From the NCBI GenBank assembly GCA_035319765.1, contig DATHCB010000173.1, positions 1 to 5,561 on the forward strand: a DNA stretch of 5,561 nt, in the 5' to 3' direction. The translations under genes were made by a program, and so were the position numbers. The DNA comes from DATHCB01 sp035319765. Its GTDB lineage: Archaea; Thermoproteota; Bathyarchaeia; Bathyarchaeales; SOJC01. Of the stretch, positions 1 through 5,561 are shown piece by piece (position 1 is the first letter of the stretch; every line of letters begins with the position of its first letter). The notes under the pieces are model-generated. The model did no database searches, was not told where the DNA came from, and was given only the letters and a program-made list of their open reading frames with translations.

Positions 1-1
1 G

Positions 2-178
2 CTGCTGGACCGAAAGCAGCTGCTGTTAGGGAACTTGGATAAGCTTAAGACGTTGATAATCGAGGAAATCAACAGGAAGCAGAAGAGCATTGAAGGCTTA
101 AAATCAGAAGTTTCGGCTCTTGAGATGACTTGTAAGGAAATTTCGCAGGCACTCGGGCCTTCCGCAAACTCAACTTAA
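2..178 (+). CDS. 3' end of an unidentified gene with coiled-coil-like C-terminus
   Basis: An open frame enters from the left edge and ends at a TAA at 176-178, leaving the last 58 residues. The visible part is rich in Leu, Lys, Glu and Ile in a roughly heptad-like spacing (for example LLLGNLDKLKTLIIEE, then KQKSIEGLKSEVSALE). This suggests an amphipathic helix or coiled coil that runs almost to the end, followed by a short Pro/Ser/Asn tail (LGPSANST). There is no membrane segment and no recognisable catalytic motif. The other plus-strand frame that starts at base 1 stops within about 40 bases, so this is the best reading of the edge. I cannot name the protein. Its role and its start lie outside the window. 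The next gene begins at least 279 bp downstream, so an operon with it is not obvious. Confidence 0.6.
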   Translation: MLDRKQLLLGNLDKLKTLIIEEINRKQKSIEGLKSEVSALEMTCKEISQALGPSANST

Positions 179-362
179 TCTCACCTGTCAGTCCAAGCCC
201 GTCTTCGCTGTTTTCACTTAACTCTCTTCTAAGCCGAGCAATTGTTTCAAAAGCGCAGGCACTGAAATTTCTGGCGAACCCTTTGTCGTCAGCGTGTTAG
301 GGGTTCAATTCACATCCCGGTCCTTTTTCGAACAGCAGAATGAAAGCGTTTGACCTATCCTC

Positions 363-400
363 GAAGTTGATGCACGTTGCCAATCGAGTGTTGCAACTTC
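363..400. repeat. Imperfect inverted repeat upstream of the VWA promoter candidate
   Basis: GAAGTTG at 363-369 is the exact reverse complement of CAACTTC at 394-400. Inside it, after two mismatches, GCAC (372-375) can pair with GTGT (388-391) with one G-T wobble, leaving a loop of about 12 nt. The structure ends about 25 bp upstream of the TATA-like box. It could be a regulator-binding site, a weak RNA hairpin, or chance. I see no T-run after it, so it does not look like a terminator. Confidence 0.35.
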
Positions 401-425
401 CAATTCAGACTTAGACTTCACAGCG

Positions 426-433
426 TCTATAAG
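426..433 (+). promoter_or_regulatory. TATA-box candidate for the VWA region
   Basis: TCTATAAG sits with its centre about 28 bp before the ATG at 458. That is the spacing expected for an archaeal TATA box driving a leaderless or nearly leaderless transcript that starts at this ATG. For the downstream ATG at 570 the same box would imply a leader of over 100 nt. No clear BRE purine tract precedes it, so this is a candidate only. A weaker AT-rich stretch at 445-458 is an alternative. Confidence 0.4.
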
Positions 434-457
434 GCGACGCCGCTATTTGATTATTAA

Positions 458-616
458 ATGCAAAAGATGCAAGCTCTAAAGAGAGGACGCTCTAAATTGG
501 CGAAAACAAGTTCTAAACCCGACCGCACGCGGAGCCTGTTTGCCGAATTGCGCGGCACAATAAAGGAAGATGAGGTTACTAAAAGAGCCTGGAGTTTCTG
601 CGTTGGGGTTTATTGA
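458..616 (+). CDS. Small overlapping ORF, or frameshifted N-terminus of the VWA protein
   Basis: A 52-codon frame runs from ATG 458 to TGA 614-616 and overlaps the VWA frame by 47 bases in a different phase. Alternative starts in the same frame are ATG 467 and TTG 497. The peptide begins with a very basic stretch (MQKMQALKRGRSKLAK) and continues into a more ordinary mixed region (RSLFAELRGTIKEDEV). ATG 458 lies at the right distance from the TATA-like box at 426-433 for leaderless translation, better support than the ATG at 570 has. Removing one base in the overlap, for example in AAAA 581-584 or GGGG 605-608, would fuse it in frame to the VWA protein. So this may be the true N-terminus separated by a mutation or sequencing error, a small coupled gene, or a chance frame. 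I cannot decide between these from sequence alone. Confidence 0.35.
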   Translation: MQKMQALKRGRSKLAKTSSKPDRTRSLFAELRGTIKEDEVTKRAWSFCVGVY

Positions 617-2321
617 TTACGCTTGGTCGGTTTCTTTACAAAAAGATAACACTAAAGTTAAAATAATTCAGGATTCGCTCTTAGAGCAACCCGTTTTGCA
701 AAGCGACGATTTCGGTTTCACGATTAAGCTTCCTCCAGTTCATCTTTTGAAAGACGAAACCGTCACGTTTCTCGGCCACAAATTTTCTGCCAAGAATGAA
801 AACAAAGTGAAAATTGGGCGATTATTTAGGGCGGCGGTTTTGCATTTGACAACTCACACGTTAGAGCCTTTTTCTAAAGAAAAAATCGTTCCCGACGCGT
901 CAGAAGCAATAGTTGAAGCGTTTGCTAAGTCGCTATTTAATGATACGTACGTCAGCGCGTACATCCAAACTTGGTATCCTGACAGGCTCTTTGATATCGC
1001 ATATGCTAATGCGTTCGCTTACCAGAGAATAAAGTCTTCTGAACGAATCTTCACGCCATCGACAAGACTTATGACGGCTTTACTGACAAAGCTAAACGTG
1101 GGATTAATCAAGAACTCGCCCGGCACAGAGGCAGAACAAACAGTAAATCAGTTGTTTACCGAGCTAACGTCTCTGAAAAAAACGTTTTTAGCGTCGATGA
1201 GCGGCGAGAAGATTAAACTGGAAGAGTTATTCATCGAAAAAGTCAAAGAAATAAAACTTTTACTCGAGCCCTACGGCCCATTTTTGGAGGCGCCCTCCCT
1301 CAGACATACTGAAAGTATAGGTCGCTGCAGCATCTACAGCGAAGCTGCGGTGTCGGGGGACAATGATTTCGAAAGTTTATTCAAGCAATCCCTCACAAGT
1401 ATAGGAGGCGATTTTCCCTCCGGAGGTACCGTAGACCAGTGCTGGCGACCCGAGCAGGAAACAGAATCCTTGCAAGCGTTTAATTCTGACACCTTTCAAA
1501 AATTGCGTGAGGAAAAAATTCTTGCAAAAATCTCTCCGTACATTTCTTTGACCAGATTTAAAGGCGCCGCTATTCCAGAGGAAGATTACACTCAATATCT
1601 GAGGGCAAGGAATTTGGTTCCTGGAACAGCTCGGCGACTTCTCGACATTCTCAGGTCAGCCTTTAATTATCTTGATGAGGACCCGAGGCAAGAGATGGGT
1701 CAACTAGATTTGGCTGCTGTAATTCAATCCTTGGCAAGTAACAAGCCGGCAACCGACGTGTTTGTTTTAGACGAGTACCTTAAACCAAATTTTGCTTGGT
1801 CATTAGTCTTCGACGTGAGCAAAAGCATGCAAGTTAATGGCGAATTCGGCCGTGCATTAGCAATAGCAGTGGCTGAAGCAGCAAAAGAGTTGATGAATGA
1901 CCCGACATCGTGGACGTTCTTCGCTTTTAACGACAGATTGCTCATCCTTAAGGACAGCACGGAGTCTTACTCGAAAAGGGTCAGAGCCAGAATCGGCGGC
2001 TTGAAATTTGAGGGGCTTACGTACATTGCGGATGCTGTGCAGATTGCCGGGAAAATGCTGGCTAAACGGTTTGAAGAGCAGCGTTGCCTCATTGTCATCT
2101 CGGACGGCTGGCCATACGGATACGATAACATGTCGGTGGCGCTTAAGGAAGTTATTGAAAATATGTTAAGAAAAGGAGTTATTGTCATCGGAATCGGCGT
2201 GAAAACAGGCAGAATAGGCGGTTTCTTCCAGTTGCACTCGTCGATCTACACACAAAAAGACCTGATTAAGAAATTCGGGTCGGTTTACGCCGATGCTTCC
2301 CAAAAAGCACTTGAAATGTAA
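570..2321 (+). CDS. VWA-domain protein, NorD/CobT-like (MoxR-associated type)
   Basis: This is a 583-residue soluble protein with no signal peptide or membrane segment. The C-terminal domain (about residues 405-583) is a von Willebrand factor A fold with all MIDAS metal-binding elements visible: D-x-S-x-S at D415, S417 and S419, a Thr at T484 in EGLTYIADA, and D512-G513 in VISDGWP. The tail, with GIGVKTG near 541-547 and a final helix, resembles the NorD/CobT subgroup. Residues 1-400 form a long, mostly helical region that I cannot assign; it includes RLFRAAVLHLTTHT near 84-97 and a variable stretch near 240-300. In this family the VWA protein usually acts as adaptor to a MoxR-family AAA+ ATPase in metal-cofactor insertion or enzyme activation (NorQ/NorD, CobS/CobT). 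No ATPase lies in the window, so the client is unknown. The ATG at 570 is the first start in this frame after the TAA at 561-563, but its ribosome site is poor (GGAAG directly before it). The real N-terminus may lie upstream in another phase. Confidence 0.85.
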   Translation: MRLLKEPGVSALGFIDYAWSVSLQKDNTKVKIIQDSLLEQPVLQSDDFGFTIKLPPVHLLKDETVTFLGHKFSAKNENKVKIGRLFRAAVLHLTTHTLEPFSKEKIVPDASEAIVEAFAKSLFNDTYVSAYIQTWYPDRLFDIAYANAFAYQRIKSSERIFTPSTRLMTALLTKLNVGLIKNSPGTEAEQTVNQLFTELTSLKKTFLASMSGEKIKLEELFIEKVKEIKLLLEPYGPFLEAPSLRHTESIGRCSIYSEAAVSGDNDFESLFKQSLTSIGGDFPSGGTVDQCWRPEQETESLQAFNSDTFQKLREEKILAKISPYISLTRFKGAAIPEEDYTQYLRARNLVPGTARRLLDILRSAFNYLDEDPRQEMGQLDLAAVIQSLASNKPATDVFVLDEYLKPNFAWSLVFDVSKSMQVNGEFGRALAIAVAEAAKELMNDPTSWTFFAFNDRLLILKDSTESYSKRVRARIGGLKFEGLTYIADAVQIAGKMLAKRFEEQRCLIVISDGWPYGYDNMSVALKEVIENMLRKGVIVIGIGVKTGRIGGFFQLHSSIYTQKDLIKKFGSVYADASQKALEM

Positions 2322-2327
2322 TTGTAC

Positions 2328-2342
2328 CATCGAAAATCGATG
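2328..2342. repeat. Short perfect hairpin after the VWA gene
   Basis: CATCGA at 2328-2333 and TCGATG at 2337-2342 form a perfect 6-bp stem with an AAA loop, six bases after the VWA stop codon. It is not followed by a T-run, so it is not a typical terminator on either strand. It may contribute to 3'-end stability or be chance. Confidence 0.3.
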
Positions 2343-2368
2343 AATCGTTATGGGCAAATGGCAATTTC

Positions 2369-2376
2369 TTAAAATA
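2369..2376 (+). promoter_or_regulatory. TATA-box candidate for the corA-like gene
   Basis: TTAAAATA, within the AT-rich stretch TTTCTTAAAATAGG, is the best TATA-like sequence in the 117-bp gap. With usual archaeal spacing, transcription would start near 2398-2400 and give a leader of about 40 nt. That fits the Shine-Dalgarno sequence found before the GTG start. It suggests that corA has its own promoter and need not be read through from the VWA gene. Confidence 0.35.
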
Positions 2377-2426
2377 GGTGGGCAGCACTGAATAGGTTTA
2401 GAAACAGGTTCTGCTAAGCATTAAAC

Positions 2427-2430
2427 GGAG
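2427..2430 (+). promoter_or_regulatory. Ribosome binding site of the corA-like gene
   Basis: GGAG lies 8 nt before the GTG at 2439. This supports that non-ATG start. An in-frame TAA at 2415-2417 excludes any earlier start. Confidence 0.6.
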
Positions 2431-2438
2431 TAGCGAAA

Positions 2439-3446
2439 GTGTTAACCATCACAGAACTTAGGAAGTACGAAAGCGGTCAATGGCGCTCTGACCACTTTGA
2501 GACTTTGCCATCCAAGATTAGCGAGGATGCCATCCTATGGGTTGATGCAGAAGACCCCACACAGGAAGAAATGGCACAGTTAAGAAGCTACTTTGGATTG
2601 GAAGACTTCAACCTGGAGGAGTTCGATGAATCAGGTATGCGGTCCAAGATAGAAGAAGTTGAAGATAGGATCTCCTGTCTCGTGACTTATCCAAACAGAG
2701 ACAAATTTATTTTAGAGGCAAAAACAGCCTGGATTGCGCTAATGATGAGCGAGAAGTGGATGGTCTCGGTTCACAAGGGGCATTCTAACGTTACATGCGA
2801 GATCTACAAGAAAATCAGCACTCACGGCTACTTTGCCCTTTCACTTTCACCATCTACCGATATTTTGTTATATATTTTCTTGGACTTGATAACAAATGAG
2901 TGCTTCTTGGTTTCCGACTTGATTCATGAAAGACTTCAAGGTTTAAGCCAGGAGGCTGCGAGCCGTTTCAGGCAGAGACCAAAGGAGTCAAACAGGTCTC
3001 TTGGATTAGAATTGGCTAAGTCAAGAGAACAAGTGTTAGCCCTTAGGCAGTCGATAGGGCCTCTTCGGGAGGTTGTCGGAAGAGTTGCAAGGGGCGAATT
3101 TGCCATAGTTTCGAGCACCAGGCTGCCGCGCTTTGAAGATCTCTACGATAGGACAATTTCTCTAATTGAGGTTGCGGATACGCATCGGCAAGAAATCCAG
3201 GATATAGGCGACATCCTCATTAACGTTCAAACATTGACAACTAACAACATAATTAGGGTACTCACTATAATTTCAGCCATATTCCTACCGCTCACGCTTA
3301 TCGCGGGCATCTACGGGACAGACTTTGGACACGGATACTTCCTTCCGGGAAGCAGCAGCTCCTACGGGTTCTACGTCATGATTGCGATTATGATCGGCAT
3401 TGCATCAGGATTGATTGTTGTCTTCCGAAGAAAAGGCTGGATCTAA
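2439..3446 (+). CDS. CorA-family divalent metal ion transporter with atypical GTD signature
   Basis: The 335-residue product has the full CorA layout: a soluble N-terminal domain (opening with WVDAEDPTQEEMAQL near 34-48, then RSKIEEVEDRISCLVTYP), long cytoplasmic helices from about 140 to 270 (DILLYIFLDLITNECF is a typical family stretch), and two C-terminal membrane helices (about 272-290 and 308-328). It ends in the basic tail FRRKGWI. CorA proteins are homopentameric channels that admit Mg2+, or Co2+/Ni2+/Zn2+ in relatives. The ion-selecting signature after TM1, normally YGMNF, reads Y292-G-T-D-F296: Met is Thr and the conserved Asn is Asp. The loop between the helices (GHGYFLPGSSSSYG) also lacks the usual acidic MPEL-type motif. 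The substrate is therefore uncertain. The length is normal and there is no frameshift. The start is the GTG at 2439, the first start codon after the in-frame stop at 2415-2417, with GGAG at a good distance. It is probably transcribed separately from the VWA gene. Confidence 0.9.
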   Translation: MLTITELRKYESGQWRSDHFETLPSKISEDAILWVDAEDPTQEEMAQLRSYFGLEDFNLEEFDESGMRSKIEEVEDRISCLVTYPNRDKFILEAKTAWIALMMSEKWMVSVHKGHSNVTCEIYKKISTHGYFALSLSPSTDILLYIFLDLITNECFLVSDLIHERLQGLSQEAASRFRQRPKESNRSLGLELAKSREQVLALRQSIGPLREVVGRVARGEFAIVSSTRLPRFEDLYDRTISLIEVADTHRQEIQDIGDILINVQTLTTNNIIRVLTIISAIFLPLTLIAGIYGTDFGHGYFLPGSSSSYGFYVMIAIMIGIASGLIVVFRRKGWI

Positions 3447-3456
3447 AAAGCAGCAA

Positions 3457-3461
3457 TTTTT
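3457..3461 (+). terminator. Possible oligo-T terminator of the corA-like gene
   Basis: A run of five T residues occurs 10 bases after the corA stop codon without a clear stem. Short T-runs can terminate archaeal RNA polymerase, but this one is minimal. Confidence 0.3.
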
Positions 3462-3617
3462 CGCTCGTAACTCAGATTAGAAAAACTCCCTAGCCAAAGC
3501 CTCAAAATGCGCGCTGAATGGAAATCTTCACTTTGCCCCATAGTAATTGCGTGAAGCGTGATCTTTCAAGGATTTCGGAATTCACCGTGTTCTTCGAAAA
3601 AAGTGTCATTGGGTTAA

Positions 3618-3627
3618 TTTTAAATAT
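3618..3627 (+). promoter_or_regulatory. TATA-box candidate for the MFS gene
   Basis: TTTTAAATAT is the most TATA-like sequence in the gap. It would place the transcription start near 3650, with a leader of about 118 nt. A weaker candidate, CTATAGA at 3687-3693, would give a shorter leader of about 50 nt. Sequence alone does not choose between them. Confidence 0.3.
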
Positions 3628-3751
3628 GGAGCTGTACAATAAAATTGAAATTATGTCGCCTAAAACGCAGTGCCGAAAAAGAGACGCTATAGACCAAAAG
3701 TTTGCCATTAACCCGTTCTGTCATCCCGAAAATTTTGTAGACCCGACGCTT

Positions 3752-3757
3752 GGAGGT
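3752..3757 (+). promoter_or_regulatory. Ribosome binding site that sets the TTG start of the MFS gene
   Basis: GGAGGT is a strong match to the complement of the 16S rRNA 3' end and ends 10 nt before the TTG at 3768. The ATG at 3758 directly after it opens only a six-codon frame ending at 3775. The next in-frame alternative, GTG 3780, is farther away. This supports TTG 3768. Confidence 0.65.
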
Positions 3758-3767
3758 ATGAGCTTAA

Positions 3768-5234
3768 TTGACTGAAGCAGTGCCTAGTGCACCGACCAAA
3801 GAGGAATTAGATGGCGCTAAAATAATAGCGCGACAAGACAGAATACCCATTTGGGCGCTCTCTTACCTATTCATCGGCATACTGGGAATTGGATACATCT
3901 TCATCTTTTTTGACATTTTCAACATAAACGCAACTTTCATACAGACTGCCTTGACGCTGGGTTGGGCGACTTCTCCCACTTCAACAACTATAACGAATCT
4001 AGAAGGATTTGTAGTGCTCTTGAATCTGATAGGCTACGTTATCGGCGCGCTAATCCTCAGCCCGCTCTCGGACAGGTTCGGAAGAAGAGAAATGCTCATA
4101 GTAACCCTGTTAATAACAGGGATAGGTTCAATTTTCAACGCGTTTATCACTTCCTATGCTCAATTCGCTGCCGCGAGATTCATAACCGGCATCGGTATCG
4201 GCGCGGACCTCGCAATTGTAAACACCTACATTAATGAAGTAGCTCCAAAGAATGGCAGGGCAAGATACACTTCTTTCCTCTTTGTTCTTGCCAGCATAGG
4301 AGTGGTTCTTGCTATATGGCTTGGCGTCATATTAGCTACTCCTGCGGCTGCTTTTCCTAATGGTCTTCCATTCGCCGCTGGGGGATCTGGATTTTTATCC
4401 ACTAATGGCTGGAGGGTCATGTACGGCGTCGGCGGTGTTCTTGCGTTGATAGGCGTGTTGCTCCGTTTTGGGTTACCCGAATCGACCAGATGGCTCATAG
4501 CTCATGGACGACCAAAAGAGGCAAACAGAATAGTCAAAGAAATGGAAACACGCGCGCTGGAAAGCCTGGAAGAACTTCCACCTCTACCGGTCTCTATTCC
4601 AATTGTTGAAAAACCAAATCCTGTTCCTTATGGCGAAATCTTCAAGAATGCACTTTACAGGAACAGAACTATCCTTCTCTTCCTGGTCTGGTTCTTTGGC
4701 TACATGACAGTCTACATCAACGCTGCAGGGCTTTCACCGCTTCTAGCCGAAGTCGGTTATAAATTCCCAGAAAACAACATTGTTGTAGCATTAGGCGTCT
4801 TTGGATTTCTAATCGCTGGTGTCTTGGCTGCTTTTGTCGGAGACAAAATAGAACGAAAGCTGTGGCTGCCCGTTTCTGCTCTTGTGACGTTAATTGGTGG
4901 AATAGCAATCGGCTTAGGCGTTAATGATTTGCCACTTGCAGTCTCAGGCGCTCTGCTGGTTTTCATAGGGATGGACTTCTGGGTTCCGATAGCTTACACT
5001 TGGGTCACAGAAAGCTTCCCGACACGTGCTAGGGCAACGGGCTTTGCTCTTGCTGACGGGCTGGGTCACCTGGGCGGGGGGATAGGACTAATCATAGTCA
5101 GCGCGCTTATCGCTACAGGATTGTCGCCGCTTATACTCTTCATCATAATCGCCATGTTCCAGATAATATCTGCCGCGATCGCTCAGCTAGGACCCCGAAC
5201 GGCAAACAAGAGGCTAGACGAAATATCGCCTTAG
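3768..5234 (+). CDS. MFS transporter, sugar-porter-like, 12 transmembrane helices
   Basis: The 488-residue protein has two six-helix halves: TM1-6 at about 28-50, 80-100, 108-128, 132-152, 170-190 and 215-235, and TM7-12 at about 300-320, 335-357, 365-384, 388-408, 428-448 and 453-473. Family marks are clear. The TM2-3 loop has motif A, GALILSPLSDRFGRRE (93-108), with a degenerate second copy, GDKIERKL (358-365), in the other half. RFITGIGIGAD (137-147) lies in TM4, PESTRWLI (237-244) after TM6, and TESFPTRARATG (414-425) after TM10. The PESxRWL and ESFPTRxRxTG elements point to the sugar-porter and related metabolite:H+ symporters. The substrate could be a sugar, an organic acid or another small metabolite; the sequence does not decide. 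The TM1-TM2 loop is long (about 30 residues) and polar. The TTG start is set by GGAGGT. The gene is followed within 20 bases by a T-rich terminator and faces the alaX gene tail to tail. Confidence 0.9.
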   Translation: MTEAVPSAPTKEELDGAKIIARQDRIPIWALSYLFIGILGIGYIFIFFDIFNINATFIQTALTLGWATSPTSTTITNLEGFVVLLNLIGYVIGALILSPLSDRFGRREMLIVTLLITGIGSIFNAFITSYAQFAAARFITGIGIGADLAIVNTYINEVAPKNGRARYTSFLFVLASIGVVLAIWLGVILATPAAAFPNGLPFAAGGSGFLSTNGWRVMYGVGGVLALIGVLLRFGLPESTRWLIAHGRPKEANRIVKEMETRALESLEELPPLPVSIPIVEKPNPVPYGEIFKNALYRNRTILLFLVWFFGYMTVYINAAGLSPLLAEVGYKFPENNIVVALGVFGFLIAGVLAAFVGDKIERKLWLPVSALVTLIGGIAIGLGVNDLPLAVSGALLVFIGMDFWVPIAYTWVTESFPTRARATGFALADGLGHLGGGIGLIIVSALIATGLSPLILFIIIAMFQIISAAIAQLGPRTANKRLDEISP

Positions 5235-5238
5235 AACT

Positions 5239-5272
5239 GCCAGCTGGGGCGTTTTTTTTCTTTTTCTCTTTT
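5239..5272 (+). terminator. Oligo-T terminator of the MFS gene
   Basis: Just after the MFS stop codon comes T8 (5252-5259), then C, T5, CTC and T4, so the plus strand is almost purely pyrimidine to 5274. A weak stem may precede it: CGCC 5227-5230 with GGCG 5248-5251, or GCC 5239-5241 with GGC 5248-5250. A long T-tract with little stem is typical of intrinsic termination in archaea. The minus strand here is A-rich, so the tract serves only the MFS transcript and not the converging gene. Confidence 0.7.
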
Positions 5273-5282
5273 CTCACGTACT

Positions 5283-5561
5283 CTAAGTTAGCCTGAAGTA
5301 GATGCGCCTGTTATTCTTTCCCTTGTTCTCAGTTTTTAAAAGCTGAACTTGCCCGACTTCCCGCAGGGTTTTAACGTGAGTTCCGCCGTCTGCCTGTTTA
5401 TCGACACCTACAATCTCAACAATCCTGAGAACTGGAAGGTTGGGTGGAAAGGCGCCAGCCATTTTGACCACGCCTGGAATCTTCATGGCTTCTTCTCTGG
5501 GAAGGTCATACCATTTGACCAGCACATCAGTGCAGAAAAGCATGTTAGCCTTGTTCAGGTA
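5283..5561 (-). CDS. alaX: AlaX-type alanyl-tRNA editing protein, C-terminal part (5' end cut by window)
   Basis: The frame is open to the right edge and ends at a TAG read from the minus strand at 5285-5283, giving the last 92 residues. An internal Met (ATG at 5543-5541) is not the start, since family-typical sequence continues upstream of it (YLNKANM). The stretch GVDKQADGGTHVKTLREVG (about 52-70 of the visible part), followed by LLKTENKGKNNRRIYFRL, is the hallmark end of the AlaRS-related editing domain. These freestanding proteins hydrolyse Ser-tRNA(Ala) or Gly-tRNA(Ala) in the cytoplasm and so correct AlaRS errors. The domain binds zinc through HxxxH, which would lie outside the window, and CxxxH. 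Here the second motif is D58-G-G-T-H62, with Asp in place of Cys. The visible C-terminus has no long coiled coil, which fits the small or medium AlaX types better than the large one. The gene converges on the MFS gene with a 48-bp gap. Confidence 0.88.
   Translation of the reverse strand, partial: YLNKANMLFCTDVLVKWYDLPREEAMKIPGVVKMAGAFPPNLPVLRIVEIVGVDKQADGGTHVKTLREVGQVQLLKTENKGKNNRRIYFRLT

Larger units (their letters stand above)
179..457. other. Intergenic region, no convincing gene
   Basis: This 279-bp gap separates the truncated gene from the VWA region. It holds an imperfect inverted repeat at 363-400 and a TATA-like box at 426-433, both listed separately. A 24-codon frame from the ATG at 340 to the TAG at 412-414 is present, but it has no clear Shine-Dalgarno sequence or TATA box and overlaps the hairpin, so I do not call it. 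The stretch GGGGTTCAATTC near 300-311 resembles a tRNA T-loop, but the flanking arms do not pair. A T5 run at 323-327 is too isolated to call a terminator. Confidence 0.5.
3447..3767. other. Intergenic region between corA-like gene and MFS gene
   Basis: This 321-bp gap holds a T5 run at 3457-3461, AT-rich promoter candidates and the Shine-Dalgarno sequence of the MFS gene. An 85-codon plus-strand frame runs from ATG 3518 to TGA 3773-3775, overlapping the MFS start by 8 bases. Its product has four scattered Cys residues, no membrane segment, no recognisable motif and no clear ribosome site, so I treat it as doubtful. A 68-codon minus-strand frame (3502-3708) covers the same DNA and is no better supported. 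An 8-bp inverted repeat (GGGTTAAT 3611-3618, ATTAACCC 3707-3714) is near chance level for a gap of this size. I see no RNA gene here. Confidence 0.5.

Noticed and set aside
144..263. Direct repeat CGCAGGCACT at 144-153 and 254-263
   Set aside because: There are only two 10-bp copies, one inside a coding region, with no shared flanks in the same order. This is compatible with chance.
296..326. tRNA-like 3' half (GGGGTTCAATTC followed by CATCCCGGTCC and a T-run)
   Set aside because: The T-loop resembles a tRNA, but the T-stem arms do not pair in register, no complementary GGACC-type acceptor lies upstream at the right distance, and no anticodon stem forms. I found no tRNA and no basis for an attachment site.
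340..414. 24-codon frame starting at ATG 340
   Set aside because: It has no ribosome site or TATA box at useful spacing, it is very short, and it overlaps the inverted repeat.
1377..2357. Several minus-strand open frames of 60-80 codons opposite the VWA gene, with similar ones opposite corA and the MFS gene
   Set aside because: They lie antisense to well-supported genes, have no motifs or ribosome sites, and their products look like reverse-frame artefacts.
3611..3714. Inverted repeat GGGTTAAT / ATTAACCC
   Set aside because: An 8-bp pair 88 bp apart is expected about once by chance in a region of this size, and nothing else supports it.
3962..4234. 90-codon plus-strand frame inside the MFS gene
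   Set aside because: The MFS frame here encodes conserved helices and motif A. The alternative product is an Arg/Asn-rich sequence with no family resemblance.

Overview
The window looks like ordinary chromosomal DNA of an archaeon. A member of the Nitrososphaeria/Thaumarchaeota or a related lineage is my best guess, but that is an inference and I could not run a search. The archaeal reading rests on a freestanding AlaX-type alanyl-tRNA editing protein, an MFS carrier whose N-terminal layout resembles carriers common in archaea, TATA-box-like sequences at archaeal spacing upstream of starts, GTG and TTG starts preceded by GGAG/GGAGGT, and an oligo-T terminator with almost no stem. Base composition is moderate and mixed. 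I see no insertion sequence, CRISPR array, integrase, rRNA or tRNA.

Layout. Positions 1-178 are the 3' end of a plus-strand gene with a coiled-coil-like tail and unknown function. Positions 179-457 are non-coding as far as I can tell, with an imperfect hairpin and a TATA-like box. At 458-616 lies a short plus-strand frame that overlaps the start of the next gene; it is either a small gene or the frameshifted N-terminus of that gene. A large VWA-domain protein of the NorD/CobT type with a complete MIDAS metal site follows at 570-2321. A CorA-family divalent-cation channel at 2439-3446 has the degenerate selectivity signature GTD instead of GMN. A 321-bp gap (3447-3767) holds a T-run, AT-rich promoter candidates and a doubtful 85-codon frame. 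A 12-TM MFS transporter of sugar-porter type occupies 3768-5234 and ends in a strong oligo-T terminator. Converging on it from the right edge, on the minus strand, is the 3' part of an AlaX gene (5283-5561).

How the genes relate. The four recognisable genes do not form an obvious pathway. The VWA, corA and MFS genes point the same way, but gaps of 117 bp and 321 bp, each with its own promoter candidate, suggest separate transcription. CorA and the MFS protein are both inner-membrane carriers. AlaX is a translation-quality factor. VWA proteins of this type usually work with a MoxR-family AAA+ ATPase, but none is visible here; the truncated upstream gene is too short to identify.

I do not see a convincing undescribed system. 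The points most worth checking are the possible +1 frameshift at the VWA start, the CorA signature change, and the Asp in place of the usual Cys zinc ligand in AlaX.
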